Assembly: GCF_000471905.2 (NCBI RefSeq)
Contig: NW_006497600.1
Location: forward strand, 1,859,400 to 1,923,399
Direction of reading: 5' to 3'
DNA from: Amborella trichopoda
Lineage: Eukaryota; Streptophyta; Magnoliopsida; Amborellales; Amborellaceae
DNA length: 64,000 nucleotides
Part shown: in pieces, positions 14,901 to 28,100 of the stretch
How positions within the stretch are numbered: position 1 is the first letter of the stretch
Layout: each line of letters begins with the position of its first letter
Translations under genes and position numbers: made by a program
The notes under the pieces: model-generated
Seen by the model: only the letters and a program-made list of their open reading frames with translations
Database searches by the model: none
What the model was told of the DNA's origin: nothing

Positions 14901-17900
14901 TATATTGTCAAAAAAACAAAAGATATATTCCTTATATGTTGGCTAAGTGTAAACACTAACAATGTTACCCCGACTGAATAGAACCTGGTGTGGCATGTCT
15001 ACACCTGTCGCCACTTAGAACATGGCGACACAGCTAAGACACATGACCGTACGTACCTATCTTCCTTGCAGTGATGCCTCAGTCCCACCGGGACATACCC
15101 GCAGCTAAGGTAAGACCAGTTGCTTATGAAACATATTTAGTTGATGGTCAAATCTCAAAAGAGAGTAAAGGCTAACTGGCTACCGCTACGCCCTAGAAAG
15201 ACTGAGCCCGACGAATCTTGCATAGCCAGATGGCCAGCCAACCACTCAGATAACTGGAAGTCCAATTCCAAACATCAATTAGGACGGGTAAGTGGGATCC
15301 ACCGCAGCTCCCCTATTCCTCAGCCAATATTGGGCAGAATAGAGGAGCAATGTACGGCGGAAAGCTTCTCCCCTCCCACCAATTGTCTTTTGAAAAGGCT
15401 CAACAATGGAGTGCACTACCACACACGTAGGCTTTTGTAATCGCTGACTAAAGCATGAGAGCCGGAAGGAGTCTCAAACTTAACACCTACTGCATGGAAT
15501 GGAGGAGAGAAGACTACTTACTATTGGCTCTGCAATTTGCGGAGTTGATAGCCATCATGCTAGGTAACAGTGATCCACCAGCGTTAGGCTCAGGACAGAT
15601 TCCCGCTCTGGTAACAGGCTAATAGATCAGCTGTTTAGTAGAGGCAGTCACGCCTAGGCAGATTGTAGGCAGAGCAGCCGACTTTTTTATCATTGGATGA
15701 TATCAGAACAGTGTCGGCACTTCAAATAGAAGTTTCTACCTTCTATCATAAAATGGGTAGAGGTCTAGATCGTAGAGGAGCTATTTAACCTTCACCAATG
15801 CTGGGGTTCAATTCCTGTGGCTTGTAACCTTAATCCTTTTTTTTCTCAAAATTTTAATTATATAACAAAAGCACAATAACAAAGTGCTTGTAGCAGAAAT
15901 GGAACCCCATCCAACTTCCCCATGAGTAACTTGTACCATTACGCTATCGTTGTTTGTATGTAATAAACAATGTTCAATAAGTCGAAGGCGGCCGCCTAGG
16001 CGGTGGGGGGGCTAGGCCTCCTAGGCGCTAAGGCGGCTGCCTAGGTGGGCGCCTAGACCCAAAAAAAGCCATTTTTTTTTTTTAAATCTGGATCCCCCAC
16101 ACCTCCCCCCAATTTTATTATATATAAAATTGTCTTTTTATTGTTTAGCAAGTAAGTTTTGTATGTATTGGCTTCTTATTACAAATAGGAAGTGACATTG
16201 AACCTTTAATGTATTGGCCTCTTATTAAACCAAAAAATAAATCTAGGCATTACATACACAATAAAATTGCAATGATATAACACAGAATAGAAAAGAACAT
16301 CACACATGCAATTATTTAATAAGAATTAAGCAAATATTAAACTAACTAATAAAATAATTATGCTTTATGAATCATACATCGAGAAAACACATTACACATA
16401 CAATTATTTAATAAGAAATTAAGAATTAAGCAATTATTAAACTAACTAATAAAATAATAATCCAAATAGACAATAAAATATCAAATATATATCACAAAAT
16501 ATCAAAGAAAAAATACAAATAGCAAAAAATAACATCACTTGAAAATAGACATTAAGGGAAAAAATTACAAAACCTAATGATGAAAACTATTGAAATATAC
16601 CAACCTCCTTGAAGTGGACTCGATTTCGGACCAAACCGAAATATTTGGGATCCCAAATCTCCTTTTTTACAACCCCTATAAGCCTCAAAAAGATTGGGGT
16701 TGAATATCCTTTAATATTGTGACCATTTGAGGATTTCGAAAAAAAAATTCGATCTCTCAAAAAATCTTCAAATCTAGTTTTTCTTAAGTTGTTTCTCACT
16801 CTAAAGCTAACTAAAATTGTCTTCAGTGGCAAGAATGACCCCCCAAACCCTTATCCCCCCTTTTAAGGGGGTAAAATGACTTTTTTTGCCCCCTCCCAAC
16901 AGCCTAGGCGGGCACCTAGTTCTGGCGCCTAATAGTGACCGCTTTAAGAACGCCTAGGTGTTTTCTCCAGAAAGCTGCCTAAGCAATCAGGCGGCCGACT
17001 TTCTGAACATTGGAAATAAATGAAAAGTATAATTACATATTGATATAATATTTTGGTGGTTGTTAAAACATACATCATGCTTCAAACCCTACCACCTTGG
17101 TGTGAGCCATGAGCACTACCACATCTCCATTCACATTTGTCGTTATAAATTGGAATATATTAATTCAAATACATTATTTTCGACGTCAACGCAAAGTAAG
17201 AACTTTGGGGGGATGCTCTAAAATCTAAAGATTTTAAAATTAGATGGATTAAGAAGAAATGGGATGCAAGTTTAGCAATAATAGGAGTAGAAACGAGGAA
17301 TTAATTAAGATTGATGGCCAAAAAGAACTCAAGAGATTATTTTCGACATCTTGGGCCTATCCATGAGAATGGAGTGATTGAGGAAGATGTCACCCATAGA
17401 AATTAGAGCTAGGTGGATGAAGTGGAGATATGCTTCTGGAGTCATATCTCATCGTACCATACCAATGAAACTGATGAGGTAGTTCTATAGGACAATTGTA
17501 AGACCAGCCACGCCTTCATGGGAAGGACTGTTGGGCAGTAAAGAAACAACATATCTATAGAATGAGTATAGCCGAGATCATGATATTAAGATGAATGATT
17601 GGCAAGACAAGAAAGAATAGAATTCAGAATGAATACATCCAAGAGAACTTAAGGGTAGCTCCAATAGGTGATAGGATAAGGGAAAGTAGACTTAGGTGGT
17701 CTGGCCATATGCAAGGTTGACCTAGAATAATACCAGTTGGGAGGGGTGATTTGCTTCAAGAGGAAGGATCTAAAAAGGCAAAAGGAAGACCTAAAAGGAC
17801 ATGGATGGAAGTAGTGAAAATACATGGTGACTTCTAGTCTGACTAACTGTATGGCCCTTGATAGAACAAAATGGTGGAACAAGACTTGTGTAGCCAACCC

Positions 17901-20900
17901 CAAATAGTTGGGATAAGGCTCGTGATGATGAATTAAAATACATTATCTTATCTATGAAAAATAGATGTACGGATATACCTCTCCGTACTAAATTTTTAGG
18001 CCGACAAGGTAGACACCGACACCCATGTCAATGTCCATGTAACACCAACCACTAAACAAAGTACAATGCCAAAAATCCTAAATTGTACATTTATTACACA
18101 AAAAGTAACAAAATCAAAAAATTTATCTATTATCCGACATCTTCATCATCGTCAAAGCCTTTTCCCAACTAATTAGGGCCGGCATGTATAAAGATATATA
18201 TGCGACATGTATAAGCATATATATGATATGTATAAACATATAAATGACATGTAAAAACATATATATCTAATATCCGACATGTATAAACATATAAATGACA
18301 TGTATAAACATATATATCTAATATCCAACATGTATAAACATATAAATGACATGTATAAACATATATATCTAATATCCGACATGTATAAACATATATATAT
18401 ATATATATATATATGCAAGCCGTTTGATGCATAAAACTCTTATAATGCAAGACCTTTAATGTATGGGCAATTGTGCATGCTTACTTTATAAAAAAAATTA
18501 ATATTTACTGTCATGTTTATATGGCTCATAAAGACTCACAAAAAAAAAAAAAACATTTCTTATAGAACATGCTTGTTTTTATGTATCAAATTAAGATGAG
18601 GTTTACATATCGTATGAAATATTGTCACTAAAAAGATTCAAACAACACCATTTTATGATATAGAAGAATAGAAACAAGATTAATTTTATTCTTTCTTGCA
18701 TATATGTAATTGTATAGACGTATGAAGGCCGTACTGGATATTTAGGCTGTCATCTAGACACTCAAGAAACACAGTAGATTCGGTACCATATCAATGGCCA
18801 TGTAACACTGTCCATTGGAAGGTATTTAATCAACAATGTATTCAACAAAAAGGCCAAATTGGCCCAATAATTTGCTGGGTATTACACAAATCAAGCTGAA
18901 AACCAGTTTTTTCATGAGGAAGGTGGATTTCAAGGTTGATTAGCCCGATTCCGGGCAAGACTCAGCCTGGTGACCCATAGGGCTTGAGCCGACTCGAGCG
19001 ATTCAAACTCAGCTCGGCAGTTTCTAAAACCCTCGGCAGACACCTTTCTTTCTATATTAGCTTGTAGTTACACTTGCAACCAAGTAAAAATTGAAAAGCA
19101 ATAACATTCAGACCAGACTTATGAGTAATATGGATGGACATCAAATTCAAAATACATCAAGTACTATGCCTCCCAAGCAACAGAATTTACAATGAATGGA
19201 AAGTGTACAGCTCAATATTCAAAATTAGAGATCAACTACACCATACCTCATTATTTTCCTGGGTAACCTGGGGCACAGGGCTTTGATGATCAGTAGGAGC
19301 ACTGTTGCCCCCACCTAGATCTGATTGACTAGACGAAATGCGTGCCAGAGCCCTTTCTATAAATTCCACTAAATCAGCATGACTGTCACGCAAATGAGAT
19401 ATTTGTAGGATATGATTGCAATACTGTGGCCACTCAACAAGACGGTCCGTGAACTGCTCCAAAGCCTTTAAACCAAAAGAAAACATCTGCAAGGAAAGAA
19501 GCCATCACGAATAAAGAAAATGTTACAACAGAAAAGAGCATACTTCAGATACCAAAATGTATCAACTCACTTTTGAATCGAGAGATTTACGCAATGCATC
19601 AAGCACACAGCGTAAGGCCATGCCAAGGGTGAGATGGGACACAAGTTGATGCTTTATAAGGGAGCCTGCATCAACAATAAGGAGCATAACATATGAGAAA
19701 GCACATCACAAGTTGATGCTTTATAAGGGAGCCTGCATCAACAATAAGGAGCATAACATACGAGAAAGCACATCACAAGAAACATAAAAACAATAAAAAA
19801 ATGTAAGAAAAAGGAGATATGTCCTCACAGACATACACCAACTAAGTTTGCATTCCAAACCATTTATCACATATTGCAGCCCTTGGCTACTCAAATCATT
19901 AACACGTAGAGCAAGGAAACTCTAAAACATCATTGCAGCTCTGACAAAGCACAAATGCATAATAACCCAAGCCACATCATGAAGCATTTGTTGTAGCCCA
20001 CGGAAACTCTAAATCATGGTTGCCATACCAAACAATTAACTCACAAACACGCTTTTCTCTTTTGCACAAAAGTGGCCATCAGCAACTTTATGTTTTTTTT
20101 TGTTTCAATCCAAATCAGCAACATAGTCTTTGTCTTTCCTAAGCAATCAGCAATTTAATTTTGACTTTCAATCTATATTATTCTTATTAAATAAAGTGAA
20201 ATTTATCAAAATACCCAAAAGAGATGAATTATTCAACATTTACTCATTTGCAACTGTTCCAACTGATGAACATGTGTTGAATTGATCTATATTTTGAAAC
20301 TAAATCAAGACATGGGTAAAATATTAAATAGTTCATCTCTTGTGGTTATTTTGACCTAATAATAAACTTAGGACAAATTTTAACGAAATTGGAAAGAATT
20401 GTTCCATCAAAGCCACCACATCCCACAGATCCATTTCTTCCCTCCGCACTACTAGACTAGCTAAGGGGTCTGTTGGAGTTATTGGCTCCCCAAAAACATA
20501 TAATAAATATCCACACGTTCACAGGAATCATAAAATCCATTATCTCAAGAAATATATTCATAGCACCCAAAGGGGTGGACCATCCTCCTCAAGTCAATAG
20601 ATCACATTGAATCACACTCAACCACAAAAGGGCATGTCAAACTAACTAATATAGCAATATTCCCAAAACCAAAGCATTTTCACTTTACCATGCTTTGCAA
20701 TTATAACTTAACACATACATAAATACATATATATGCAAGAGCATGCAAGAAAGCATGCGCACACATACATTCCAGTGTTAGAAACCACTACTCGGACCAA
20801 GTACTCGCCCCATGCCCAATCCGAGTACTCGGCCCGAGTCCAAGTAACTCAGCCCAAGTAGTGCCAAGTATTGTAGCAACAAAAAAAGGATAAAAAGTAC

Positions 20901-23900
20901 AAAAATAAAATCCAAAAAAAATAGGAACTCCATGTTTTAAAGTAAGATTAAGCAAAACACATCAAAATGAGGTTAAAAAGTAGTTAAAAAATAGATTTCA
21001 AAAATAAACTTGTGACTGAAGGTATTTTCAAAATAATCCAAAAAGCTGGAAAAAAATGTAAAGTTAAGCATTTATAGCCAAAACACTTTCCAATCTTTGC
21101 CAAAATGATAAAATAATATAAAAAAACATATCACAAATAAGTTCCCTATTTTTTGGGACTTCTACGATTAAAAAAAAAAAATTAGTATCCCTAAGCGGGA
21201 CACCCAACTCGGGGAAACTCGGTCTCGGACTCGGCCCGAGTAGTCGAGACTCAAATCAAGTAGTCAAACACCGACGCATGCACACACGCACACTGACAGT
21301 GACTGACACACACACTTGAAACAGAACCACTTTATTCATCTAAATTGGGGGAAATTTATTAAAAAAACCCATTCACGGAATAGGTTGTTACATATAAAAT
21401 CTTCAAATGATTATCAGCACGTTACTTGCAAGAGCAAGAATGTCAACTAAGGAGAACATGAATGCCACATTCAAATATAATATGACTTGATCCACTAAGA
21501 GTGAATGTAAAAGCTGTTTCAAGATGTGGAGACTAAGCTTAACTAGGAGACTCCTGCCACAAAGCCAAGCATGTTACTCCGATATATGCAATGAGGAAAG
21601 ATAGGGCAATCAGGCAAACATGCTTCGAAAGGATTACCAGAAACAGGAAAAAGAAAAGCGAGGAGAAAACCTTAGGTCAGGATCTTACTCAGGGTCCAAC
21701 CAGCCCCATGACAAGATTTTTGCCCCTTAGATGGAAGACCTCGACAAGATTTTTACCCACATTTATGTTTTCAATTGGTGTTCTGCACAAGGCCTCCAAA
21801 CTTAGAAATCTAACCTGTAATTTGGAGGCACTAGGGACCAGAGAAAGTGCACACTGGAGAGCAACAGGTTGTTCTGCAGAAGGCCTCCAAACTGAGAAAT
21901 CTAACCTGTAATTTGGAGGCACTAGGGACCAGAGAAAGTGCAGACTGGAGAGAGACAGGTTGGTGCTCACGCTTCATTGGAGAATGGAGATAGGAAATGC
22001 CATTCAGTAGTTATATCGAATAAAACTTATTGTAATTTTCTTCACTATGAATTAGTTTCTCCTCAAGAAGAGGTTCCTCCATCAAAGAGGCAAAAATGGG
22101 AACTCACTCAATGATTGACTCACAAAAGATTGATTCAGCAAGCATCCTAGGAGAAGGGGAGATAAACTTAATAAGATGATTGCCATATGCAGCCATGGCC
22201 TCCCCGTGAACAGGGGAAGCATTAAGAATTTTAGTCCCTGGATGATTTGTGAACCACTGGTCTCAACCAAATTTCCATTAATAGTTCAGCGCACTAGATT
22301 GAACCACCGGATAAAGACACAAACTTCCACCTCACCACCAAAAATTCAAAATAATACTAAGTACAGAAGATATTCCTACAGACCCAAAATATGGAGAAGT
22401 TTCCAAGGACAAGACAAAAGACCTACAGCTCCTGCAATCTAATACCTCTAAAAATGGATATGCCAAAAACGACCTGAATGATCTAGACAAGAAACTGCCC
22501 ATGGAGGCTAAGAAAATCTAATGCATGCAGTAAGATGCCTACATTCGGGAGGAGTGAGATCCTTTGTTTAGCATCCAAAATTCCCAAGCGCAAAGTTTGT
22601 GAATTCCTTAACCGTGGGAGCGCTATGGGGGAAAAGATCGAACATAATATGGAGCGAGGGAAAAATTTTATAGGAACAAGCTCCATATAGTTGAAAAACG
22701 AGGCCCTCATGTAAGTTTAAATTGCGTCCCCTGGCTTTACAGTGTAGATCCCAACATTGTTGAATTAATAATATGTGATCTTAAAACTTTTAATAAAGAA
22801 ATAAGAAAATTTAAATTATTCCATAGTTCATTAGTATTAATATCTTTAAAAAATCAATTCGTTAAGTAAATTATGACTTTTATAGTTTGTGCAATTTGAT
22901 GCTTGTAAAGTACCAAATCTTGTGTCGCCATTTTTATATTGAATAGGAACAGCAAAGTTATATAATAAAGTATAGCCAAAACTATATATAAATGAAAATA
23001 ATTTGCCTTTTATTATTGTTTGTAAATAATGGATTACCCATCAGCAAGGGAGGACGGAGCATTCGTTATTAAGGATCATGGAAATCATTTATGTAGTGTA
23101 TAAAAGTTATCATAAAATAGTTACTTCTTAAGAAAATTGCCTTTAAGGAGGCAATAACACATCAAAGTTATTGTAATGATTACCGAGGTTAAAATGTAAT
23201 AGAATCTGGATGCAGTATATGGTGATCCTTGTGTTACAATGTAATAGAATCTGGATCCCACAACTCTTGGGATGGAGAACCTTATCATTTACGAACAAGA
23301 TCCCAAAGAAGCCAGGAACTCAACACATGACTAACGGAACTCGTTCCCCTGAAAAAAGAGATCAAGATCCTAAATTCCAAAAAAAATGCGATACCTGATA
23401 GATCCCTTTTCGTGAACTTAGGATTGAGATCCCAGAAGAGATCACCTACCACAATAGGTGATTCAAGTAACTATGTTTTCTTCTATTGTGGGTTTTCAAT
23501 GTGGATTTTGTTTGTGTATTAAGTGATTAAAAGCGCAGAGCGCTTGGACTCGCTCGCCAGAGATCCGAGCCAGTATTAGAAAAGTACAATAAAAAATAGT
23601 GTCTTGGATCAGATTCACCCCGACTCGCAGAAAACAGCAAGCTGTCCTGGTCCAAGTAACTCGAGCAACTCGAAGCCCAGGTCACTGATTATTTAAACAC
23701 TGGCTTCATGTGAGAATAAGATCAAGAATAAGATCATTAAAGGGGAATCCAATAGAATAAAACAATTCGACATGAAGAAATATTATAAATCATAAACTGA
23801 CAAGGAAATACAAAGAAAGAACAGCTTCATCAAATATTATAGGAAACTGAAAAAATCCAGGCACAACTTACCAAAAAGAACTGCAGTAATCTTCAATTCC

Positions 23901-25123
23901 CTTTCAGGATACCTTGGGAAGAACCTGTATTCATCAAAAAGATTCTGTATCATGCAGTCAAAGATCACTTGCTCCCTGCACATGGGAAAAAGGAAGCGTC
24001 AATGTTAGATCCAGAGAGATACTTCCAATTTCATATATAGCATCCATGCAAGAATAACCTTGAAGACTACATTCTCTCAAGTACAAAGTCAGACATCAGT
24101 ATTGTAATCTCACAAGCACATTTTTCCATGAGAACTTACCACTACTTAATCATGTAATGAATTTCCCCGTTACATTTCACAACGGAGCAAACACATCTAA
24201 TCATACAATGTAAATTCAAATCTTGTACACAGATTCAGCTAAGAGATTCAGCTAAGACATAGAATCAGGAGGACCTACTCAATGTTTCAATATTTTTTGA
24301 ACATTTATTAGCTCCAATAAAATAAGTAATGTTTTTTTCATCCATGGATTAAAAAAGGCAATAAAAAAGAAAACCAGCAGCTGTCAAAAGCGCCAACTTA
24401 AGAAATAAATCTGAAATTCAGAACTGTATACCAGAAACCTCATGAGAAGATATAACATAATATAATGACATCTCAGAGGTAAAAAATTTAGTGCCCCTGT
24501 TCAATCAAATCGCATGACACAAAAAGAAACAACTTCAGACAACTGAAATCAATTTAAGTTTCCATGCTGACCACATGAGCTCTTCGAAGCACTTGAAAAC
24601 TAACACATACGTATGCGCATGTGAGTGCCTATACGTGTGCATATGTGTGTTTGGGCACGTGGGGTGGGCATGAATAGTTAATGCCAGACACTTCATATGT
24701 AAGAATCCTCCCTCATGGCAACACTGCTTAGTAGAGTGTTAGTTGTACAAACTGACATGAGAGACTGATATTCAAAGTGAAAAAACAGCAAATCGATCCC
24801 AGACTGAAGTAGAAAAAACTGACTTTGTNNNNNNNNNNNNNNNNNNNNNNNNNNNNNNNNNNNNNNNNNNNNNNNNNNNNNNNNNNNNNNNNNNNNNNNN
24901 NNNNNNNNNNNNNNNNNNNNNNNNNNNNNNNNNNNNNNNNNNNNNNNNNNNNNNNNNNNNNNNNNNNNNNNNNNNNNNNNNNNNNNNNNNNNNNNNNNNN
25001 NNNNNNNNNNNNNNNNNNNNNNNNNNNNNNNACGTAAAACGAAACAAACTAACGTACGTACCGACGTACGTAGAAGTAGTAAAAACGTAGTACGTTACGT
25101 TTAGTAAGAAGACGACTACAGAA

Positions 25124-25172
<49 letters not shown>

Positions 25173-28100
25173 AAAATTCTTATCATCGCCATAGATTTAA
25201 AAACAGTAAAACTTAATTCTTTTCGATATTTCTATTAGTTTGAAGAGGTGGCATAATTGCCGACCTTTTTACTGAAGATTCCTTAAATTGGGCAAGCATT
25301 TGAACCATAGAATCCAATGATAACTGCCCAGTATAAAGCTGATGAAAGTATGAGTTCGCTTCTTTTTCAACATCATCCGGGAATCCCTCAGAAGAGGATG
25401 AATCTGCAACTCCACCACTTTGCAACCGTGGATTGACACGAGTAGTAGTTGCAAGCAATCTTTTCAGTTCATCAGCAAGCTGGCGAGAGCTAAGCTGCCC
25501 AGCATAAGTTTGAAGAACCTGTTAAAGGCACAATTTTCAGTACGCATGCAACTGACATTAGTAAAGATGCACAGGCCCCAAAAGGTAAATAAGAGTACAA
25601 CAACCTTAAAAAAGATGGCACTAATCTCCGGGGAAACAGTAGAGGTAGCCTCAGAATGTTGAAATGGATTAGCAGGCACATCACTAGCTGCATCATAGGG
25701 TATTCTCTCTTTCAGGAATTTGAGGCAGGCCTGCATGACAAATTTGGGTGAGTTTCATCACCTTTGTTTCGATAAATAGTGAGTTTCGCCACCATTACCT
25801 CAGTATTCGCACATGCAAAGGTAATTTTCCTAAGGATAACATAAATCTTGAGTGGATAATATTATTACAATATCAGTTCAAAACAGAAGCAGAGAAACAA
25901 TGAAAAATACCTCAAAGAATGTGTCTTTAAAAGCACTTAGATTTTCATTTAACCATTTCTCCAAACTCATATATTCCTTCCTGGCAGCAGAAACAGCCAA
26001 TTCAATACTAAAAGGGAAAAGGGTCCTGTCCAATACTGTCTGAAGGATCTGCAAAAAGTCAAAAACCATCACAAGTATTAACAAACACAAGGTAACTAGC
26101 AAAAGAAAAGACAAGCACAGAAGGATGAGGCATCAGACTTTCCAAATTTGGAATGATAGCTGCCATACTCCCATCATAAACCAATCCAAAAGGATCCAAA
26201 CAGAAAGAGTTTCAAACTTTTAATGATGTCATCAGCCATCAAAATATCATATAATGTGAAGTGCTTATTTCTGCAAGGAGTTTTACTAACAGCAAAAGGC
26301 CCAAGTCCCAAGCAAGAGGATGAGTTAAAAGAAAATTGATTCCAGGGCTGTGGATATTATCATGCTCACTGTCACTCATTCTAGATATCATTCAACATTA
26401 CTCAACACTTGCCTGCTTGGCAACAAGCAAAATAGAATATCAAATTCACAGAAGTTGGCAAGGAGAATAAGCCCCTTGTAAACATACAAAGGTTTTCCTT
26501 CAAGACATATTTCAGCAATGCAATCTACAGTCCTCAAGGGCCTCCAAACAAAAGAGAGCACAACAGTAGCAATTCACCCAAAAAAAAATTAATCAAAAGG
26601 TTTTTATTGAAAATGATCTATCAAATCAGAAATCATGGTCACAACTATGTATAATTATCTCTCAAATATGTCAAAAGAAATGATAAAATCACATCCATAC
26701 ACTCATAGAACCATAGTTGCATGCGTACACCATCAATCAAAAGCCTCAGATTTCATAAACCAATTGTGACCACTATGTCAAACTCAATAGCCATATAAAT
26801 CACCTGGACCATAGGGAAACTTCCATAACAAGATACCATATCCACAGAGAGATCTGGTTAATAGCATAGTTTAACATCATACGCACTGAAATTGGGCAAG
26901 GAAAAGCCAACAATATGAGACCGGATCACCAGCCCAAAAGAGTTCGTTGTGCCCCCTGAACAGAAAGCAATTAATTATCTTCCAAAACTTGTCCTTCATA
27001 TGGCAACTGCCCACAAAAGGAAAAAGGTACAGGAGGCTTCTCTCCAAGCAACTCTATTTACAAAGGATTTAAGAATTGCAACTGGAACTGGAAAAGAGGT
27101 TCTAATCTACCGTTATTATTTTCGCTCTTTAGCACTACATCCCCAACAAAATAAAAGGAAAACTTCAAAGCTTCATGCACAATCCAACTGTTAGCATCCT
27201 TTACACTGGTAGGAATGAGGCCTCTTTCGAACGACAGAACTCATGAATCACCTCAAAAATGTTTTGAGTTTTTGCATCAGAGAACATGGATTTTGCACCT
27301 TTTGTCCCACAAGATTTCTTAACCTCACCAAGCTCATCAACTTGCCCAAACACACAAACAGCCCGATTGCCAAGAAAATGGCCACCGATTTCAGCATCCG
27401 CAGCTGCAATGAAGGAAACCTTTAAACAGTATTACATAGACACTCCATTTTTCCTGTAGTGTCAAGTCACGTGTTGACTGTGGTAAACCTCGTCGACACA
27501 CACAACACTTAACTGTACAAGTCGGATGCCTTAAGTCTTTTATAGTACTTGTGATGTAGAGAATTTTGAAGAACAGCAAAAACAAGAAGATTTTCAAGCC
27601 ATTCACAAGCAATTACTAGGAGAAACCTGAGGTTTTCTCCTCACCCCAAGCCAGGTTTTTAAAAGCCCAAGATTTTCTTATAGAAATCAGTGAATAGTAA
27701 ATGAAAATATATTTAAAAAAAAAAAAAGTACCTAGAATCCCTAAAATGCTAAAAAACCCTAAAACTAAAATTAAAATATACTTCCCTTGAAATCGAATAA
27801 AAATTAAAAACAAGAATAATTTTGTCCCGCATCAACATGTCAGACACTTCTGTAAGCAGTCCCATTTTTTTATATCAAAAGCAATCTGCCAAGACTGCTT
27901 TGTTCCAAAGCTCAGATCAACCTCAAGGGCGAGCTTAATAGATTTCTGTACGTTCTACCACATGACCTAATAATTGCTCGTGATGCTTTAATGAGAACTC
28001 TATGTAAACACTGATATTATCCTGATCAAGATCTTCTACTCTTGCTCTTCTCTTTTATTCACCTCTCCAGCAAGGGCCACCAGCAACCTATCTCCAATCA

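Larger units (their letters stand above)
12107..19246 (-). other. NOT1 intron 14 (7.1 kb)
   Basis: The largest NOT1 intron. It holds a GC-richer patch (15050-15700), a hAT-like element (15968-17012), an RTE fragment (17228-17934) and a minisatellite (18183-18414). The stretch 12107-15000 is AT-rich with short A runs and no recognisable feature. Confidence 0.75.
19666..23871 (-). other. NOT1 intron 12 (4.2 kb)
   Basis: Holds the duplicated acceptor, a family B MITE (20199-20381), a hAT-like repeat (20773-21273) and a 91-bp tandem duplication (21781-21962). The stretch 22000-23870 shows only a short direct repeat (AATGTAATAGAATCTGGAT at about 23192 and 23239). Confidence 0.65.

Noticed and set aside
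15141-15440. 99-codon plus-strand frame
   Set aside because: No domain, and it lies in intron 14 within a patch that may be non-coding organelle DNA.
18169-18450. Open frames with repeated Tyr/Cys/Ile motifs
   Set aside because: They are translations of the 51-bp minisatellite.
25032-25126. ACGT-rich stretch as a satellite or binding-site array
   Set aside because: The pattern follows a sequencing flow order and sits at a contig edge, so an artefact is the simpler reading.
26949-27194. 81-codon plus-strand frame in NOT1 intron 8
   Set aside because: No recognisable motif and no splice or promoter context; probably chance.
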